Positions 7,692-15,700 of a DNA stretch of 64,000 nucleotides are shown here, in pieces. Made by a program: the position numbers and the translations under genes. The notes under the pieces were generated by a model that saw only the letters and a list, made by a program, of their open reading frames with translations, was not told the origin of the DNA and did no database searches. Within the stretch, counting starts at the first letter, position 1. Each line of letters opens with the position of its first letter. Origin of the DNA: Actinophytocola sp035634895 (lineage in GTDB: Bacteria > Actinomycetota > Actinomycetes > Mycobacteriales > Pseudonocardiaceae); assembly GCF_035634895.1 (NCBI RefSeq), contig NZ_DASQCC010000085.1, forward strand, positions 1 to 64,000. Reading direction: 5' to 3'.

Positions 7692-9188
7692 GTGTTCGAC
7701 GACCTCGGGGCCGGCTTCGCCGCGTTCGCCGACCCGACCTACATCACCCTCGCACTGGCCGGCGTGGTGCTCGGCACGGTGGTCGGGGTGCTGCCCGGCA
7801 TCGGGCCGATCGGCGCGATGTCCGTCCTGCTCGGCATGACCACGCAGCTGGGCCCGACGGGTTCGCTGATCCTGTTCGCCGGCATCTACTTCGGCTCCAC
7901 CTACGGCGGGTCGACGACCTCGATCCTGCTCAACGTGCCGGGTGAGGCGTCGTCGGTGGTCACCGCGCTCGACGGGTACGAGATGACGAGGCGGGGCCGG
8001 GCGGGGCCCGCGCTGACCGTCGCGGCCGTCTCGTCGTTCCTGGCGGGCACCATCGCGATCTTCGGTCTCATGATGTTCGCCCCGTGGCTGTCGGGGGTGG
8101 CCGTCGAGCTCGGTCCACCCGAGTACCTGGCCCTGTGCGTCGCGGGCCTGCTGCTGCTGGCGGCCCTGTCGACCGGCTCCACCGCGAAGGCCATCGTGAT
8201 GATCTGTGCCGGGCTGGCGGTCGGCACGGTCGGCATCGACCCATCCGGCGGCGACCTGCGGTTCACCATGGGCTCGAGCACCCTGGCCGAGGGCTTCAGC
8301 TTCACGGCACTGGTGATGGGGGTCTTCGGCATCGCGGAGGTGCTGACGATGGCCGGCCGGCGGTGGCGTCCGGAACCCGTCCGGGCGCCGAGGCTGCGGG
8401 AGCTGCTGCCCAGCAGGCAGGAGACGCGGGAGGCCGCGCCCGCGGCGGTCCGCGGCTCGGTGATCGGCTTCCTGCTCGGCCTCGTGCCCGGCCCGGCCGC
8501 GGTGCTGTCCACGTTCGCGTCCTACGTCGCCGAGCGGAAGATCTCGAAACACCCGGAGAAGTTCGGCAGGGGAGCGGTCGAGGGGGTGGCCGGTCCGGAG
8601 GCGGCCAACAACGCGGCCGCCGGGGCGGCGTTCATCCCGTTGCTGGCGCTGGGCATCCCGTTCGCGCCGACGATGGCACTCGTGCTGGCCGCGTTGCTGC
8701 TCAACGGAATCGTGCCAGGGCCGACGTTCATCCACGACCAGCCCGCGCTGTTCTGGACCGTGATCGCCGCGATGTACATCGCCAACCTGATGCTGCTGGT
8801 GCTGAACCTGCCGCTCGTCGGGCTGTTCACCCGCCTGCTCTCGATCCCGCCCCAGGCGTTGATGCCGCTCGTGATCGGCCTGTGCGTCGTGGGCGTCTAC
8901 GCCGAGGGCAACTCGATGTTCGACGTCGTGGTGATGCTGGTCGCGGGCCTGCTCGGGTTCGTGCTGCGGCGAGTGGGGTTCAACCTGGCGCCGTTCGTGC
9001 TCGCGGTCGTCCTCCAGCCCACCCTCGAGACCTCGCTGCGCCAGACCCTGGCCTACTCCGACGGCGACCCGGGGTACGTGGTCGGCAGGCCGGTCACGAT
9101 GGTGATCCTCGGCCTCGTCGTCGCGACCGTGGCCCTGTCGGCCTGGCGGCGGTGGCGGAGCCGGCGTCCGCTAGGACTGCGCGCGTGA
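7692..9188 (+). CDS. tctA: Tripartite tricarboxylate transporter large permease TctA
   Basis: A 498-residue polytopic permease. GTG 7692 is preceded by GGAGG at 7680-7684; the longer in-frame ORF was rejected because it overlaps tctB. Diagnostic TctA segments are present: VVGVLPGIGPIGAMSVLL, YFGSTYGGSTTSILLNVPGE, and near the middle GLVPGPAAVLSTFASYVAERK with EAANNAAAGAAFIPLLALGIP. About 11-12 transmembrane helices. It completes a TctCBA operon that takes up carboxylates using an ion gradient. The last 18 bp overlap the convergent tetR gene, which is unusual and leaves no room for a terminator. Confidence 0.93.
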   Translation: MFDDLGAGFAAFADPTYITLALAGVVLGTVVGVLPGIGPIGAMSVLLGMTTQLGPTGSLILFAGIYFGSTYGGSTTSILLNVPGEASSVVTALDGYEMTRRGRAGPALTVAAVSSFLAGTIAIFGLMMFAPWLSGVAVELGPPEYLALCVAGLLLLAALSTGSTAKAIVMICAGLAVGTVGIDPSGGDLRFTMGSSTLAEGFSFTALVMGVFGIAEVLTMAGRRWRPEPVRAPRLRELLPSRQETREAAPAAVRGSVIGFLLGLVPGPAAVLSTFASYVAERKISKHPEKFGRGAVEGVAGPEAANNAAAGAAFIPLLALGIPFAPTMALVLAALLLNGIVPGPTFIHDQPALFWTVIAAMYIANLMLLVLNLPLVGLFTRLLSIPPQALMPLVIGLCVVGVYAEGNSMFDVVVMLVAGLLGFVLRRVGFNLAPFVLAVVLQPTLETSLRQTLAYSDGDPGYVVGRPVTMVILGLVVATVALSAWRRWRSRRPLGLRA

Positions 9189-9854
9189 CAGGATGCCGCG
9201 GACGAGGACGTCGAGCGACCAGGCGAACCGCTCCTCGCCGGTGCCGGACATGATCTCCTCCCGCGCGGCGTGCACGCGTGGGTACTCGCTCGCCGGGGCG
9301 CGGTTGATCGCCTGAGCCACCGCGCCGTCCGGTGCTCCCGGGTCCGCACCGTGCGCGTGTTCGGCCGCGACCGCGGTGACGAACATCGTCAGCATGTCGA
9401 TTGCCCATGCCGCGGTCGGCCGGTCGACACCGGCCTCGGCGAGGATCTCCAGGAGGGTCTCGGCGATGCGCAACGCGTTGGGCCCCACCGCGGTGGTCTG
9501 GAAGGCCATCTGGGCGAGGGACGGGCTGCTCGCCAGGACCTTGCCGTAGGAGCGGAGGAGCGCTTCGAGACGGTCGCGCCACGGCCCCTCGGCGTCGTCG
9601 ACCCTGACCGCCGCCAGCGCGTGGTCGAGGACCAGCGCCCGCAGCTCGCTCATGTCGTCCACGTAGGCGTAGAGCGAGGCGGGGCCCGTGTCGAGTGCCT
9701 TCGCGATCTTCCGAAGGCTCATGGCGCCGCCGTCCTCGGCGGTGAGCTGGTGCAGCGCCTCCTCGACGATCGCGTCCCTGCTCAGCGGTGGTTTCGCCGG
9801 TCTGGTGCGACGGCTCTCGACCTCGGAGGCACGGAAGGGATCACGCTGGGGCAC
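9171..9854 (-). CDS. TetR-family repressor next to flavin monooxygenase
   Basis: A 227-residue TetR regulator. The N-terminal HTH (about 25-70) reads LSRDAIVEEALHQL, MSLRKIAKALDTGPASLYAYVDD, and is followed by a TetR_C-like ligand domain (LVLDHALAAV). GTG 9854 is chosen because no Shine-Dalgarno is visible and a promoter-like TTGCCG-N18-TACTGT on the minus strand ends just before it, suggesting a leaderless or nearly leaderless message. The in-frame ORF to 10043 would overlap the divergent monooxygenase. The gene is divergent from that monooxygenase across a block of CGAACA-N-TGTTCG dyads, so it very probably represses both. Its 3' end overlaps tctA by 18 bp. Confidence 0.88.
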   Translation of the reverse strand: MPQRDPFRASEVESRRTRPAKPPLSRDAIVEEALHQLTAEDGGAMSLRKIAKALDTGPASLYAYVDDMSELRALVLDHALAAVRVDDAEGPWRDRLEALLRSYGKVLASSPSLAQMAFQTTAVGPNALRIAETLLEILAEAGVDRPTAAWAIDMLTMFVTAVAAEHAHGADPGAPDGAVAQAINRAPASEYPRVHAAREEIMSGTGEERFAWSLDVLVRGILSRAQS

Positions 9855-9857
9855 CGG

Positions 9858-9927
9858 CAGACAGTATTCGTGACGAACTATGTTCGGCAACTCCTTGACG
9901 AACAGTGTTCGCGACGAATAGTGTTCG
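9858..9927. promoter_or_regulatory. Operator cluster (paired 13-bp dyads) between tetR and monooxygenase
   Basis: Four related 13-bp dyads follow CGAACA-N-TGTTCG. They are 9858-9870 (degenerate), 9874-9886 (CGAACT-A-TGTTCG), 9899-9911 (perfect arms) and 9915-9927 (CGAATA-G-TGTTCG). Starts are 16, 25 and 16 bp apart, so they form two pairs. The right pair overlaps a monooxygenase promoter (TTGACG 9895-9900, 18-base spacer, TAGTGT 9919-9924). The left pair overlaps the divergent tetR promoter. This is the arrangement expected for a TetR dimer-of-dimers switching off both genes. Confidence 0.7.
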
Positions 9928-9954
9928 TGGAGAGGTTGACGATAAGGGGTGACC

Positions 9955-11142
9955 ATGGCTGCACGTGACATCGCCATCGTGGGCGCGGGTCTGAGCGGTC
10001 TCGTCTGCGCGCGGATTCTCCAGCGGAACGGAACGTCCGTCACGGTCTACGAGGCGGACGCGACACCGGACGCCCGCCAGCAGGGCGGCTCGCTCGACAT
10101 TCACGACGACACCGGTCAGCTCGCGCTGCGGGAGGCCGGTCTCTACGAGCAGTTCCTCGCTCGTACGCACGTCGGCGGCGAGGACATGCGCCTGCTCGAC
10201 AAGAGCGGGCGGGTGTACATCGACAAGCGGGAACCCGCGGGTGGCAACGGCCGGCCGGAGATCGACCGGGCCGAGCTGCGGCGGCTGCTCGTCGAGTCGC
10301 TGGCGCCGGGCACGATCGTCTGGGGGAGCAAGGTCGTCGCCGCGCGGCCCGTCCCGGGGGGACACGAGCTGGAGTTCGCGGACGGCTCCGTGGTCCGGGC
10401 CGATCTCGTCGTCGGCGCGGACGGCGCGTGGTCGCGGATCCGGTCGCTGCTGACGTCCGCCAAGCCCGCCTACACCGGTATCACCGTCGTCGAGATCCGG
10501 CTGACCGACGCGGCGACCAGACACCCGGAGGCGCTCGCGCTCACCGGGCGGGGGAGCTTCTTCTCGTTGTCGGACAACAAGTACCTCGGCGGCCACGGCG
10601 GTGACACCATCGCGCTCGGGTGCGGCCTGCGCGTGCCGGAGAACTGGGTCGACGAGAGCGGAATCGACTGGGACGACCCGGAATCCGCCCGCGCGGGGCT
10701 GCTGCGCGAGTATCCCGACTGGGCCCCGGCCCTGACCGACCTGATCCGCGCGTCCGACGACACCATCTGGCCGCGGCCCATCTACGCGCTGCCGACCGGC
10801 CTCACCTGGCCGCGGCGTCCCGGGGTGACCCTGGCCGGCGACGCGGCGCACCTCATGTCGCCGTTCGCGGGTGAGGGCGCCAACATCGCGCTGATCGACG
10901 GCGCCGACCTCGCGCGGGCGATCCTGGCCGAACCCGACCTGGAAACCGCGCTCGCCCACTACGAGAAGAAGATGTTCCCGCGTGGCGCCAAATCGGCCGC
11001 GATGTCCCAGAAGGGCCTCGGCATGATGTTCGTCGACGGCCCGCCGCGACGGATGGCCGTGTTCTTCAAGGCCATGGGCATCGCCGCGACCATCACCAGA
11101 CCGTTCGCACGGATCTTCCAGTCCACGAAGGAGAACCGCTGA
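9955..11142 (+). CDS. FAD-dependent monooxygenase, TetX-like
   Basis: A 395-residue class A flavoprotein monooxygenase. ATG 9955 follows an AAGGGG site at 9944-9949. The FAD Rossmann motif GAGLSGLVCARIL is at the N-terminus, followed by the strand ending TVYEADATPDARQQGGSLDI. The DG motif reads LVVGADGAWSRIR, and the second FAD/phosphate motif is VTLAGDAAHLMSPFAGEGANIAL. The GGSLDIH segment and the GEGANIAL loop resemble TetX-type tetracycline-inactivating enzymes, although family breadth prevents naming the substrate. Control by the divergent TetR through the dyads at 9858-9927 suggests a xenobiotic- or antibiotic-inducible detoxification unit. Confidence 0.85.
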   Translation: MAARDIAIVGAGLSGLVCARILQRNGTSVTVYEADATPDARQQGGSLDIHDDTGQLALREAGLYEQFLARTHVGGEDMRLLDKSGRVYIDKREPAGGNGRPEIDRAELRRLLVESLAPGTIVWGSKVVAARPVPGGHELEFADGSVVRADLVVGADGAWSRIRSLLTSAKPAYTGITVVEIRLTDAATRHPEALALTGRGSFFSLSDNKYLGGHGGDTIALGCGLRVPENWVDESGIDWDDPESARAGLLREYPDWAPALTDLIRASDDTIWPRPIYALPTGLTWPRRPGVTLAGDAAHLMSPFAGEGANIALIDGADLARAILAEPDLETALAHYEKKMFPRGAKSAAMSQKGLGMMFVDGPPRRMAVFFKAMGIAATITRPFARIFQSTKENR

Positions 11143-11144
11143 CC

Positions 11145-11199
11145 ACGCACCGCGGCGGCCTGGCCGCACGAGCGGTCGGCGGACGGGTCGGCGGTGCGT
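11145..11199 (+). terminator. Inverted repeat after the flavin monooxygenase
   Basis: ACGCACCGC at 11145-11153 is exactly complementary to GCGGTGCGT at 11191-11199. It begins two bases after the monooxygenase stop. The loop is long (37 nt) and GC-rich without a U tract, so it is a possible but not typical actinobacterial terminator. Confidence 0.4.
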
Positions 11200-11263
11200 G
11201 ACCCTCGCCGGTCTGCTATCTGTCTACACCCGGTCCATGCACGCACCGACCAGGAAGGCAGAC

Positions 11264-11431
11264 ATGATCAACACTGGCTACTATGCCGGCTGGGGAACAC
11301 TGAGTCTGATCAATGCGGGACTCGCCCAGGGTAAGAACCGCAGCGGCCTGAACTGGTTCCTGATCTCGCTGCTGCTCGGCCCCGTCGCGACGTTCCTGAT
11401 CGTGTTCCTGTCTCCGGCGCCCGACAAGTGA
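11264..11431 (+). CDS. Small single-span membrane protein
   Basis: A 55-residue protein starting at ATG 11264 with AGGAAGG upstream. The N-terminal half (MINTGYYAGWGTLSLINAGLAQGKNRSG) is followed by one hydrophobic helix, LNWFLISLLLGPVATFLIVFL, and a short polar tail. The pattern 'charged KNRSG turn then W-F-L-x4-LLLGP' recurs in small actinobacterial membrane proteins of unknown role. No function can be assigned. It is separated by an inverted repeat from the preceding monooxygenase and is convergent with the desaturase gene. Confidence 0.65.
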   Translation: MINTGYYAGWGTLSLINAGLAQGKNRSGLNWFLISLLLGPVATFLIVFLSPAPDK

Positions 11432-11447
11432 CTTGCCGCCGGCCCGC

Positions 11448-12497
11448 TCAGTCCCGCGCGGCCCGCTGCCGGAGTGGGGCGCCGACCTCGTGCAGGTGCT
11501 TGAGGACGTACCCGTAGGAGCGCAGGAGTCCGCACTGCGCGTAGTCGATGCCGCGGCGGCCGCAGAAGCTCTCCACGAGTGCCTGGGCATGGCGCAGGTT
11601 GGGGCGGGGCATGCTGGGGAACAGGTGGTGTTCGATCTGGTAGTTCAGTCCACCGAGGACGAAGTCGACCCAGCGTCCGCCGCGTACGTCGCGGGAGGTC
11701 AACACCTGCCTGCGGAGGAAGTCCAGCTGGTGGCCCTTCGCCAGGGTTGGCATGCCCTTGTGGTTGGGCGCGAAGGAACATCCCATGTAGACACCCCACA
11801 AACCCTGGTGCACGAGGATGAACACGATCCCGGTCAGCGGTGAGAGCACGACGAACACCGCGGTCAGGTAGCCGGCGAAGTGGGCGGCGAGCAGGCCGGC
11901 CTCGAGCCGGCGCGGCTCACCGCCGCCGCGCCACACGTGCCGGATGCCGCACAGGTGCAGGTTCAGGCCCTCGGCCAGCAGCAGTGGGAAGAACAGGTAG
12001 GCCTGGTGCTTGGCCATCCAGCGCAGGAACCCGCGTTTGGCCCCGCCCTGCCCACGGGTGAACGCGAGTGCCGCGATGTCGAGGTCGGGGTCGTCGTCCT
12101 CGTGGTTGGGGTTGGCGTGGTGCCGGGTGTGCTTGCCGACCCACCAGTCGTAGCTCAGGCCGACCAGCCCGCCGTGCAGCCGGCCGACGACGTCGTTGGC
12201 CCGGCGTGTGCGGAAGATCTGCTTGTGCCCGGCGTCGTGCCCGATGAACGACAGCTGGGTGAACAACACGGCGAAGAACACCGCCATGAACAGCTGCCAC
12301 CACGAGTCGCCGATCGCCACGAACGCCGCGCACCCGGCCACGAGCACGGCGAGGTTGAGCACGATCCTGGTCACGTAGTAGCCGCGCCGCCGATCGAGCA
12401 GGCCGGCGCGGCGAACCTCGTGGGACAGTGCCGCGAAGTCGCTCCCTCGGTCCCGCTGAGCGACCGCGGGTGCTGAACTGGTCGAAGTCATGATCAT
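11448..12497 (-). CDS. Membrane fatty acid desaturase (acyl-CoA/acyl-lipid type)
   Basis: A 349-residue integral membrane di-iron desaturase. Three histidine boxes are visible: HDAGH (near residue 100), HTRHH in WVGKHTRHHANPNHE (near 140), and QIEHHLFP near 300. The QxxHH third box is typical of front-end (delta-5/6-like) and related bacterial acyl desaturases. Hydrophobic pairs flank the boxes (LAVLVAGCAAFVAI, LFMAVFFAVLF, FPLLLAEGL, TAVFVVLSPLTGIVFILVH). It probably adjusts membrane fluidity; electron donors are not encoded nearby. The start is ATG 12497 or ATG 12491 (MIMTSTS). A longer ORF to 12905 lacks support and overlaps the next gene antisense frame. Confidence 0.9.
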   Translation of the reverse strand: MIMTSTSSAPAVAQRDRGSDFAALSHEVRRAGLLDRRRGYYVTRIVLNLAVLVAGCAAFVAIGDSWWQLFMAVFFAVLFTQLSFIGHDAGHKQIFRTRRANDVVGRLHGGLVGLSYDWWVGKHTRHHANPNHEDDDPDLDIAALAFTRGQGGAKRGFLRWMAKHQAYLFFPLLLAEGLNLHLCGIRHVWRGGGEPRRLEAGLLAAHFAGYLTAVFVVLSPLTGIVFILVHQGLWGVYMGCSFAPNHKGMPTLAKGHQLDFLRRQVLTSRDVRGGRWVDFVLGGLNYQIEHHLFPSMPRPNLRHAQALVESFCGRRGIDYAQCGLLRSYGYVLKHLHEVGAPLRQRAARD

Positions 12498-12672
12498 GAA
12501 CCGCCCGGTGAGCTCCGCTTCGAGAACGGGCCGGACATCGAGGGCGATGACAGCGTGCTGCCTGGAGTTTCCTCTGCCCGACCCGACATGACGTCGTCGC
12601 CTAGGTCTCGGGCGCTTGGTCCCGGAGTGCCCGGCGGGCGGGTCGCCAAACTTCGGATCTCGGGCGCGGGCG

Positions 12673-13128
12673 TCACCGCCGGCCGGTGGACGACCCTTGC
12701 TCTCCGGCGTAGGAGATCTCCGCCCAGACGGTCTTCCTGCCGTGTCCGAACGCGGGCCGGCGGACTCCCCACGAGCACGAGAGCTGGTCGACCAGCATCG
12801 TGCCGCGGCCGCGGTAGGCGTCGGGGCCGTGCCGGGAGCGCCCGAGGGTCGGGCTGGCGGGATCGTCGTCGTCCACCTCGACGAGGACCGAGCACGACGC
12901 CGCACGATGGGTGACCCGGATCATGCACGGACCGCCGGCGTGCTCGTACGCGTTGGCCGTCAGCTCGTCCGCGACCTGGATCACGTCCGTGATGCGGTCC
13001 CGGCTCAGTCTCGCGAGCTGCGCGCCGATCCACCGCCGTACCTCGCCGAGCGCACGCGTACTCGTGCCACGCAGGTCGAGGCTGGCCGTCGGCCGGTCGG
13101 AAGCGCTCTCCGGCGTGCCGTCTTGCAT
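12673..13128 (-). CDS. Anti-sigma factor-type ATP-binding protein (HATPase_c_2)
   Basis: A 151-residue RsbW-like GHKL ATPase. ATG 13128 follows AGAGGA. The N-box reads ITDVIQVADELTANAYEHAGG (E and N for Mg-ATP), and the G-box region is DAYRGRGTMLVDQLSCSWGV. The sequence ends with the strand KTVWAEISY. It is a second, separate copy from the one at 389-808, and has no phosphatase or sigma factor beside it. Such orphan kinases are abundant in streptomycete-like genomes and regulate sigma factors or developmental proteins; its target is unknown. Confidence 0.85.
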   Translation of the reverse strand: MQDGTPESASDRPTASLDLRGTSTRALGEVRRWIGAQLARLSRDRITDVIQVADELTANAYEHAGGPCMIRVTHRAASCSVLVEVDDDDPASPTLGRSRHGPDAYRGRGTMLVDQLSCSWGVRRPAFGHGRKTVWAEISYAGEQGSSTGRR

Positions 13129-13355
13129 CACGAGTCCTCTGGGTCCGGTCGAAGGATTACCGTTCGTGCGAGGTGGTGGTACCCGGACGCGCCCCTGGCC
13201 ACACACCCGCTCAACGCGCGTCACAGTCCGGCAGGTCACCGTCACCACGAGGCGCGAAAAGCGTTTGCGTCGAGGAACGGCGGTCGGATAGTTGTTGCGG
13301 CCGGAGGCCGTCGACCGGACCGATGGCCACGACACCGGAGAGGAGGGACGAACCG

Positions 13356-13409
13356 ATGATTCCCAAGATCACCGCGCTTGTGTCCTCCCGGGGCGCGGAC
13401 CGCGTCTGA
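13356..13409 (+). CDS. Possible 17-residue micropeptide upstream of GNAT gene
   Basis: ATG 13356 opens an 18-codon frame encoding MIPKITALVSSRGADRV, ending in TGA at 13407-13409. It has one of the strongest ribosome sites in the window (GGAGAGGAGGG at about 13338-13348, 7-8 bases from the ATG). It lies 37 bases upstream of the GNAT start and is co-directional. It may be a leader peptide or a small functional peptide. No Cys/Ser/Thr-rich RiPP core is evident. A ribosome site without conservation data is suggestive only. Confidence 0.4.
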   Translation: MIPKITALVSSRGADRV

Positions 13410-13446
13410 CCCCCGGAGCGAGCGGGCGCCTTCCCTGGAGCGTGCC

Positions 13447-14385
13447 TTGACCGTGGAACAGTCCGACCTGACCATGCACCCGATCACCGGGCCAGAAGAA
13501 CTCGACCTCTTCAACCGGCTGCCCTACGTCCTCGACGAGGAGCTGGCCGACGACCTCGCCGCCGGCCGGCGGCGCCCGGGATGGCTGTGGGTCGCCCTGC
13601 GCGGCGACCACCTGCTGGCCAGGGTCGCCTGGTGGGGCCGGGCCGGCGACGACACTCCGTACCTGCTGGACGTTCTCGACCTCGACGACGACGCGCCGGA
13701 CCGGGTGGACGCCGGCGTGCGGCTGCTGCGGACCGCCATGACCGAGGTGGTCCCCGCGGGCGCCCGCCGGCCCAGGTACAACCGGGACGTCCCACCCGAC
13801 TGGCGCCAGGTGTCCAGGCGCGTGGTCGAGGACCGGATGGGCGTCCTGGCACGCACCGGCGCCCGCCTGTTCGTCGAACGGCTGCGTTTCCAGTGGCATC
13901 CCGGGACGCCGGTGCCCGAGCCGAGCGGCCGGCTGGTGTTCCGGCCGGTCCGCGACACCGAGGAGATCCTCACCCTGATGACCCTCGTCCTGGAGGGGAC
14001 GCTGGACGTGCACAGCAGGGACGACCTGATCCGGATGTCCCCCCGCGAGGCGGCGGTCAGGCACTACGAGGACGACCTCGCCCGATACCGGAGCCCGCGG
14101 GAGTGGTGGCGGGTCGCGACGCTGCCGGACGGCGAGCCGGTCGGGTTCGTGACCCCGGGCCGCAACGACTACAACCCCGTCATGGGTTACCTCGCGGTAC
14201 TGCCGGCGCACCGGGGCAACGGCTACATCGACGAGATCCTCGCCGAGGGCACCCGGGTACTCGCCGCGCAGGACGTGCCACGCATCCGGGCGGCCACGGA
14301 TCTCGGTAACACGCCCATGGCGAACGCCTTCCAGCGCGCCGGGTACGTCAACTTCGAACGCGCGATCACCATGTACTGGCCCTGA
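13447..14385 (+). CDS. GNAT-family N-acetyltransferase
   Basis: About 312 residues. The C-terminal acetyltransferase domain carries the acetyl-CoA loop region (NPVMGYLAVLPAHRGNGYIDEILAEGTRVLAA: Q/R-x-x-G-x-G/A-like R-G-N-G) and the usual terminal strand (RIRAATDLGNTPMANAFQRAGYVNF). The N-terminal half (HPITGPEELDLFNRLPY..., LLARVAWWGRAGD) looks like a divergent second GNAT fold, as in tandem-GNAT proteins. The start is uncertain: TTG 13447 has GGAG seven bases upstream, while GTG 13453 is the alternative. The acceptor substrate is unknown. A shared hairpin separates it from the convergent HAD gene. Confidence 0.85.
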   Translation: MTVEQSDLTMHPITGPEELDLFNRLPYVLDEELADDLAAGRRRPGWLWVALRGDHLLARVAWWGRAGDDTPYLLDVLDLDDDAPDRVDAGVRLLRTAMTEVVPAGARRPRYNRDVPPDWRQVSRRVVEDRMGVLARTGARLFVERLRFQWHPGTPVPEPSGRLVFRPVRDTEEILTLMTLVLEGTLDVHSRDDLIRMSPREAAVRHYEDDLARYRSPREWWRVATLPDGEPVGFVTPGRNDYNPVMGYLAVLPAHRGNGYIDEILAEGTRVLAAQDVPRIRAATDLGNTPMANAFQRAGYVNFERAITMYWP

Positions 14386-14404
14386 CCCAGGGCGGCCGGG
14401 TCAG
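14382..14404. terminator. Bidirectional hairpin covering both convergent stop codons
   Basis: CTGACCC at 14382-14388 pairs perfectly with GGGTCAG at 14398-14404 around a 9-base loop. The dyad contains the stop codon of the GNAT gene (14383-14385) and, on the other strand, the stop of the HAD gene (14401-14403). It therefore fits a compact shared terminator. Confidence 0.5.
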
Positions 14405-15072
14405 TCCCGTACGGGCGTGGCGGTGGGTAGCTCGTCGAGGTGGGCGCACAGCCGCGGCAGGTCCTCGTAGACCACCGCCGCGCCCGCGTCGGTGAGCTCC
14501 CCCGCGCCGAAGCCGCCGGTCAGCACGCCCACGCTCGGCACGTGGATCTTCTTGGCGGCCTGGCAGTCCCACACCGAGTCGCCGATGGTGACGGCCTCGG
14601 CGCCGGGGTCCGGGGCCTTGTCCATGGCGGTGGTCAGCAGGTCCGGCGCGGGTTTGGTGTCCGACACGTCCTCCGCGGTCGTCCACCCGTGCACGAGGTC
14701 GCGTGCGCCGACCAGGTCGACGTAGCGTTCGATGTGGTCCGGTTTGCCAGAGCTGGCCAGCACCACCGTGTAGCCGGCCGCCCGCAGCGCGGCCAGGAAC
14801 TCGTGGGCGCCCGCGAGCGGCTCGATCTCGTCGAGCATCTCGTCGAAGTGGGCCGCCCACGCCTCGCGGACCGTGTCGCCGTGCTCGGCCTCGACATCCT
14901 CGCCGGCGACCGCGGTGACAAGCCGGTCGCCGCCCATGCCGATGGCGCGGTGTGCCTTGACCGCCGGCACGACCACCTTCACGTCGCGGAACGCGCGTAC
15001 CCATGCGATCGCGTGGTGGTAGTTGGTGTCGACCAGTGTCCCGTCGATGTCGACGACGGCCAGTTTGTTCAT
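14401..15072 (-). CDS. HAD-family hydrolase (phosphoglycolate-phosphatase-like)
   Basis: A 223-residue HAD phosphatase. Motif I reads VVDIDGTLVDTN (nucleophile Asp near residue 8 and the DxD acid/base). Motif II is in VVLASSGKPDHI, the motif III lysine in DTKPAPD, and motif IV in VTIGDSVWDCQAAKK. A helical cap domain lies between residues 15 and 85, as in subfamily I enzymes such as beta-phosphoglucomutase and Gph. ATG 15072 gives the canonical start MNKLAVVDIDGTL. It most likely dephosphorylates a small metabolite; no partner gene reveals which. Confidence 0.9.
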   Translation of the reverse strand: MNKLAVVDIDGTLVDTNYHHAIAWVRAFRDVKVVVPAVKAHRAIGMGGDRLVTAVAGEDVEAEHGDTVREAWAAHFDEMLDEIEPLAGAHEFLAALRAAGYTVVLASSGKPDHIERYVDLVGARDLVHGWTTAEDVSDTKPAPDLLTTAMDKAPDPGAEAVTIGDSVWDCQAAKKIHVPSVGVLTGGFGAGELTDAGAAVVYEDLPRLCAHLDELPTATPVRD

Positions 15073-15138
15073 GTGTGCGCGTTTACCCGTTCTCGCGGCC
15101 CGCAACCCCTCGGCCCCGACGCGCGGCGGCCGGCCCGC

Positions 15139-15432
15139 TCAACCCAGGCGTACCGGCCAGAGGTCGACCCGGCCGACGTAGGTGACGGTGTTCGTGCCGG
15201 CTCTCTCCCGCGACCTCAGGCCCAGGGCGTGTGCCCACCGCGCGAGGCGGACGGACACCTCCGCGGGCGGGCACATGCTGGGTGGACACCCCCGGATCTC
15301 GTTTCGGTCGATCATCCACAACAGTGGCATGTTGACCAGTTCGGGATCGGTGCTGATCGCGACTTCCTCGGCCCATTCCTGAAGAGCATTGCCCAGCTTG
15401 CGCAGAAATGTGGTGTTGACAGACACGGACAT
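15139..15432 (-). CDS. Unknown 97-residue protein
   Basis: Starts at ATG 15432 with AGGGAG five bases upstream. The product (MSVSVNTTFLRKLGNALQEWAEEVAIS..., LWMIDRNEIRGCPPSMCPPAEVSVRLARWAHALGL...) is soluble, with an N-terminal helix, a CPPSMCPP cysteine pair and no recognised domain. The lower-GC 268-bp stretch upstream (15433-15700) is the probable promoter region. It is transcribed in the same direction as the HAD gene 66 bp downstream. The function is not known. Confidence 0.65.
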   Translation of the reverse strand: MSVSVNTTFLRKLGNALQEWAEEVAISTDPELVNMPLLWMIDRNEIRGCPPSMCPPAEVSVRLARWAHALGLRSRERAGTNTVTYVGRVDLWPVRLG

Positions 15433-15700
15433 GACAGCTCCCTGTCGCGGATGTTTCCCGCCCTTCGCATGGTCACAACTCGGCGCCATCGGCCACTCTA
15501 CGCGGCCGTTACCACCTTCGCGACAGTCGCATGTTAAATTCCCGTTGGTCCACAATTCACGTCATTTGACACTTCTCGACAACATTTCTTGAATTGTCAA
15601 CCGTTTGCGTTTGACCTGCCGTCAAATGCCGGTGTCCGATGAAGAAAGTACGTATTGCCCGCACTCGTAGTGGATTGTTAACAGTAGGTCGCGGGTGGCG

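Noticed and set aside
13356..13409. Micropeptide considered as a RiPP precursor
   Set aside because: No modification enzyme nearby and no Cys or Thr-rich core; kept only as a possible leader or small protein.
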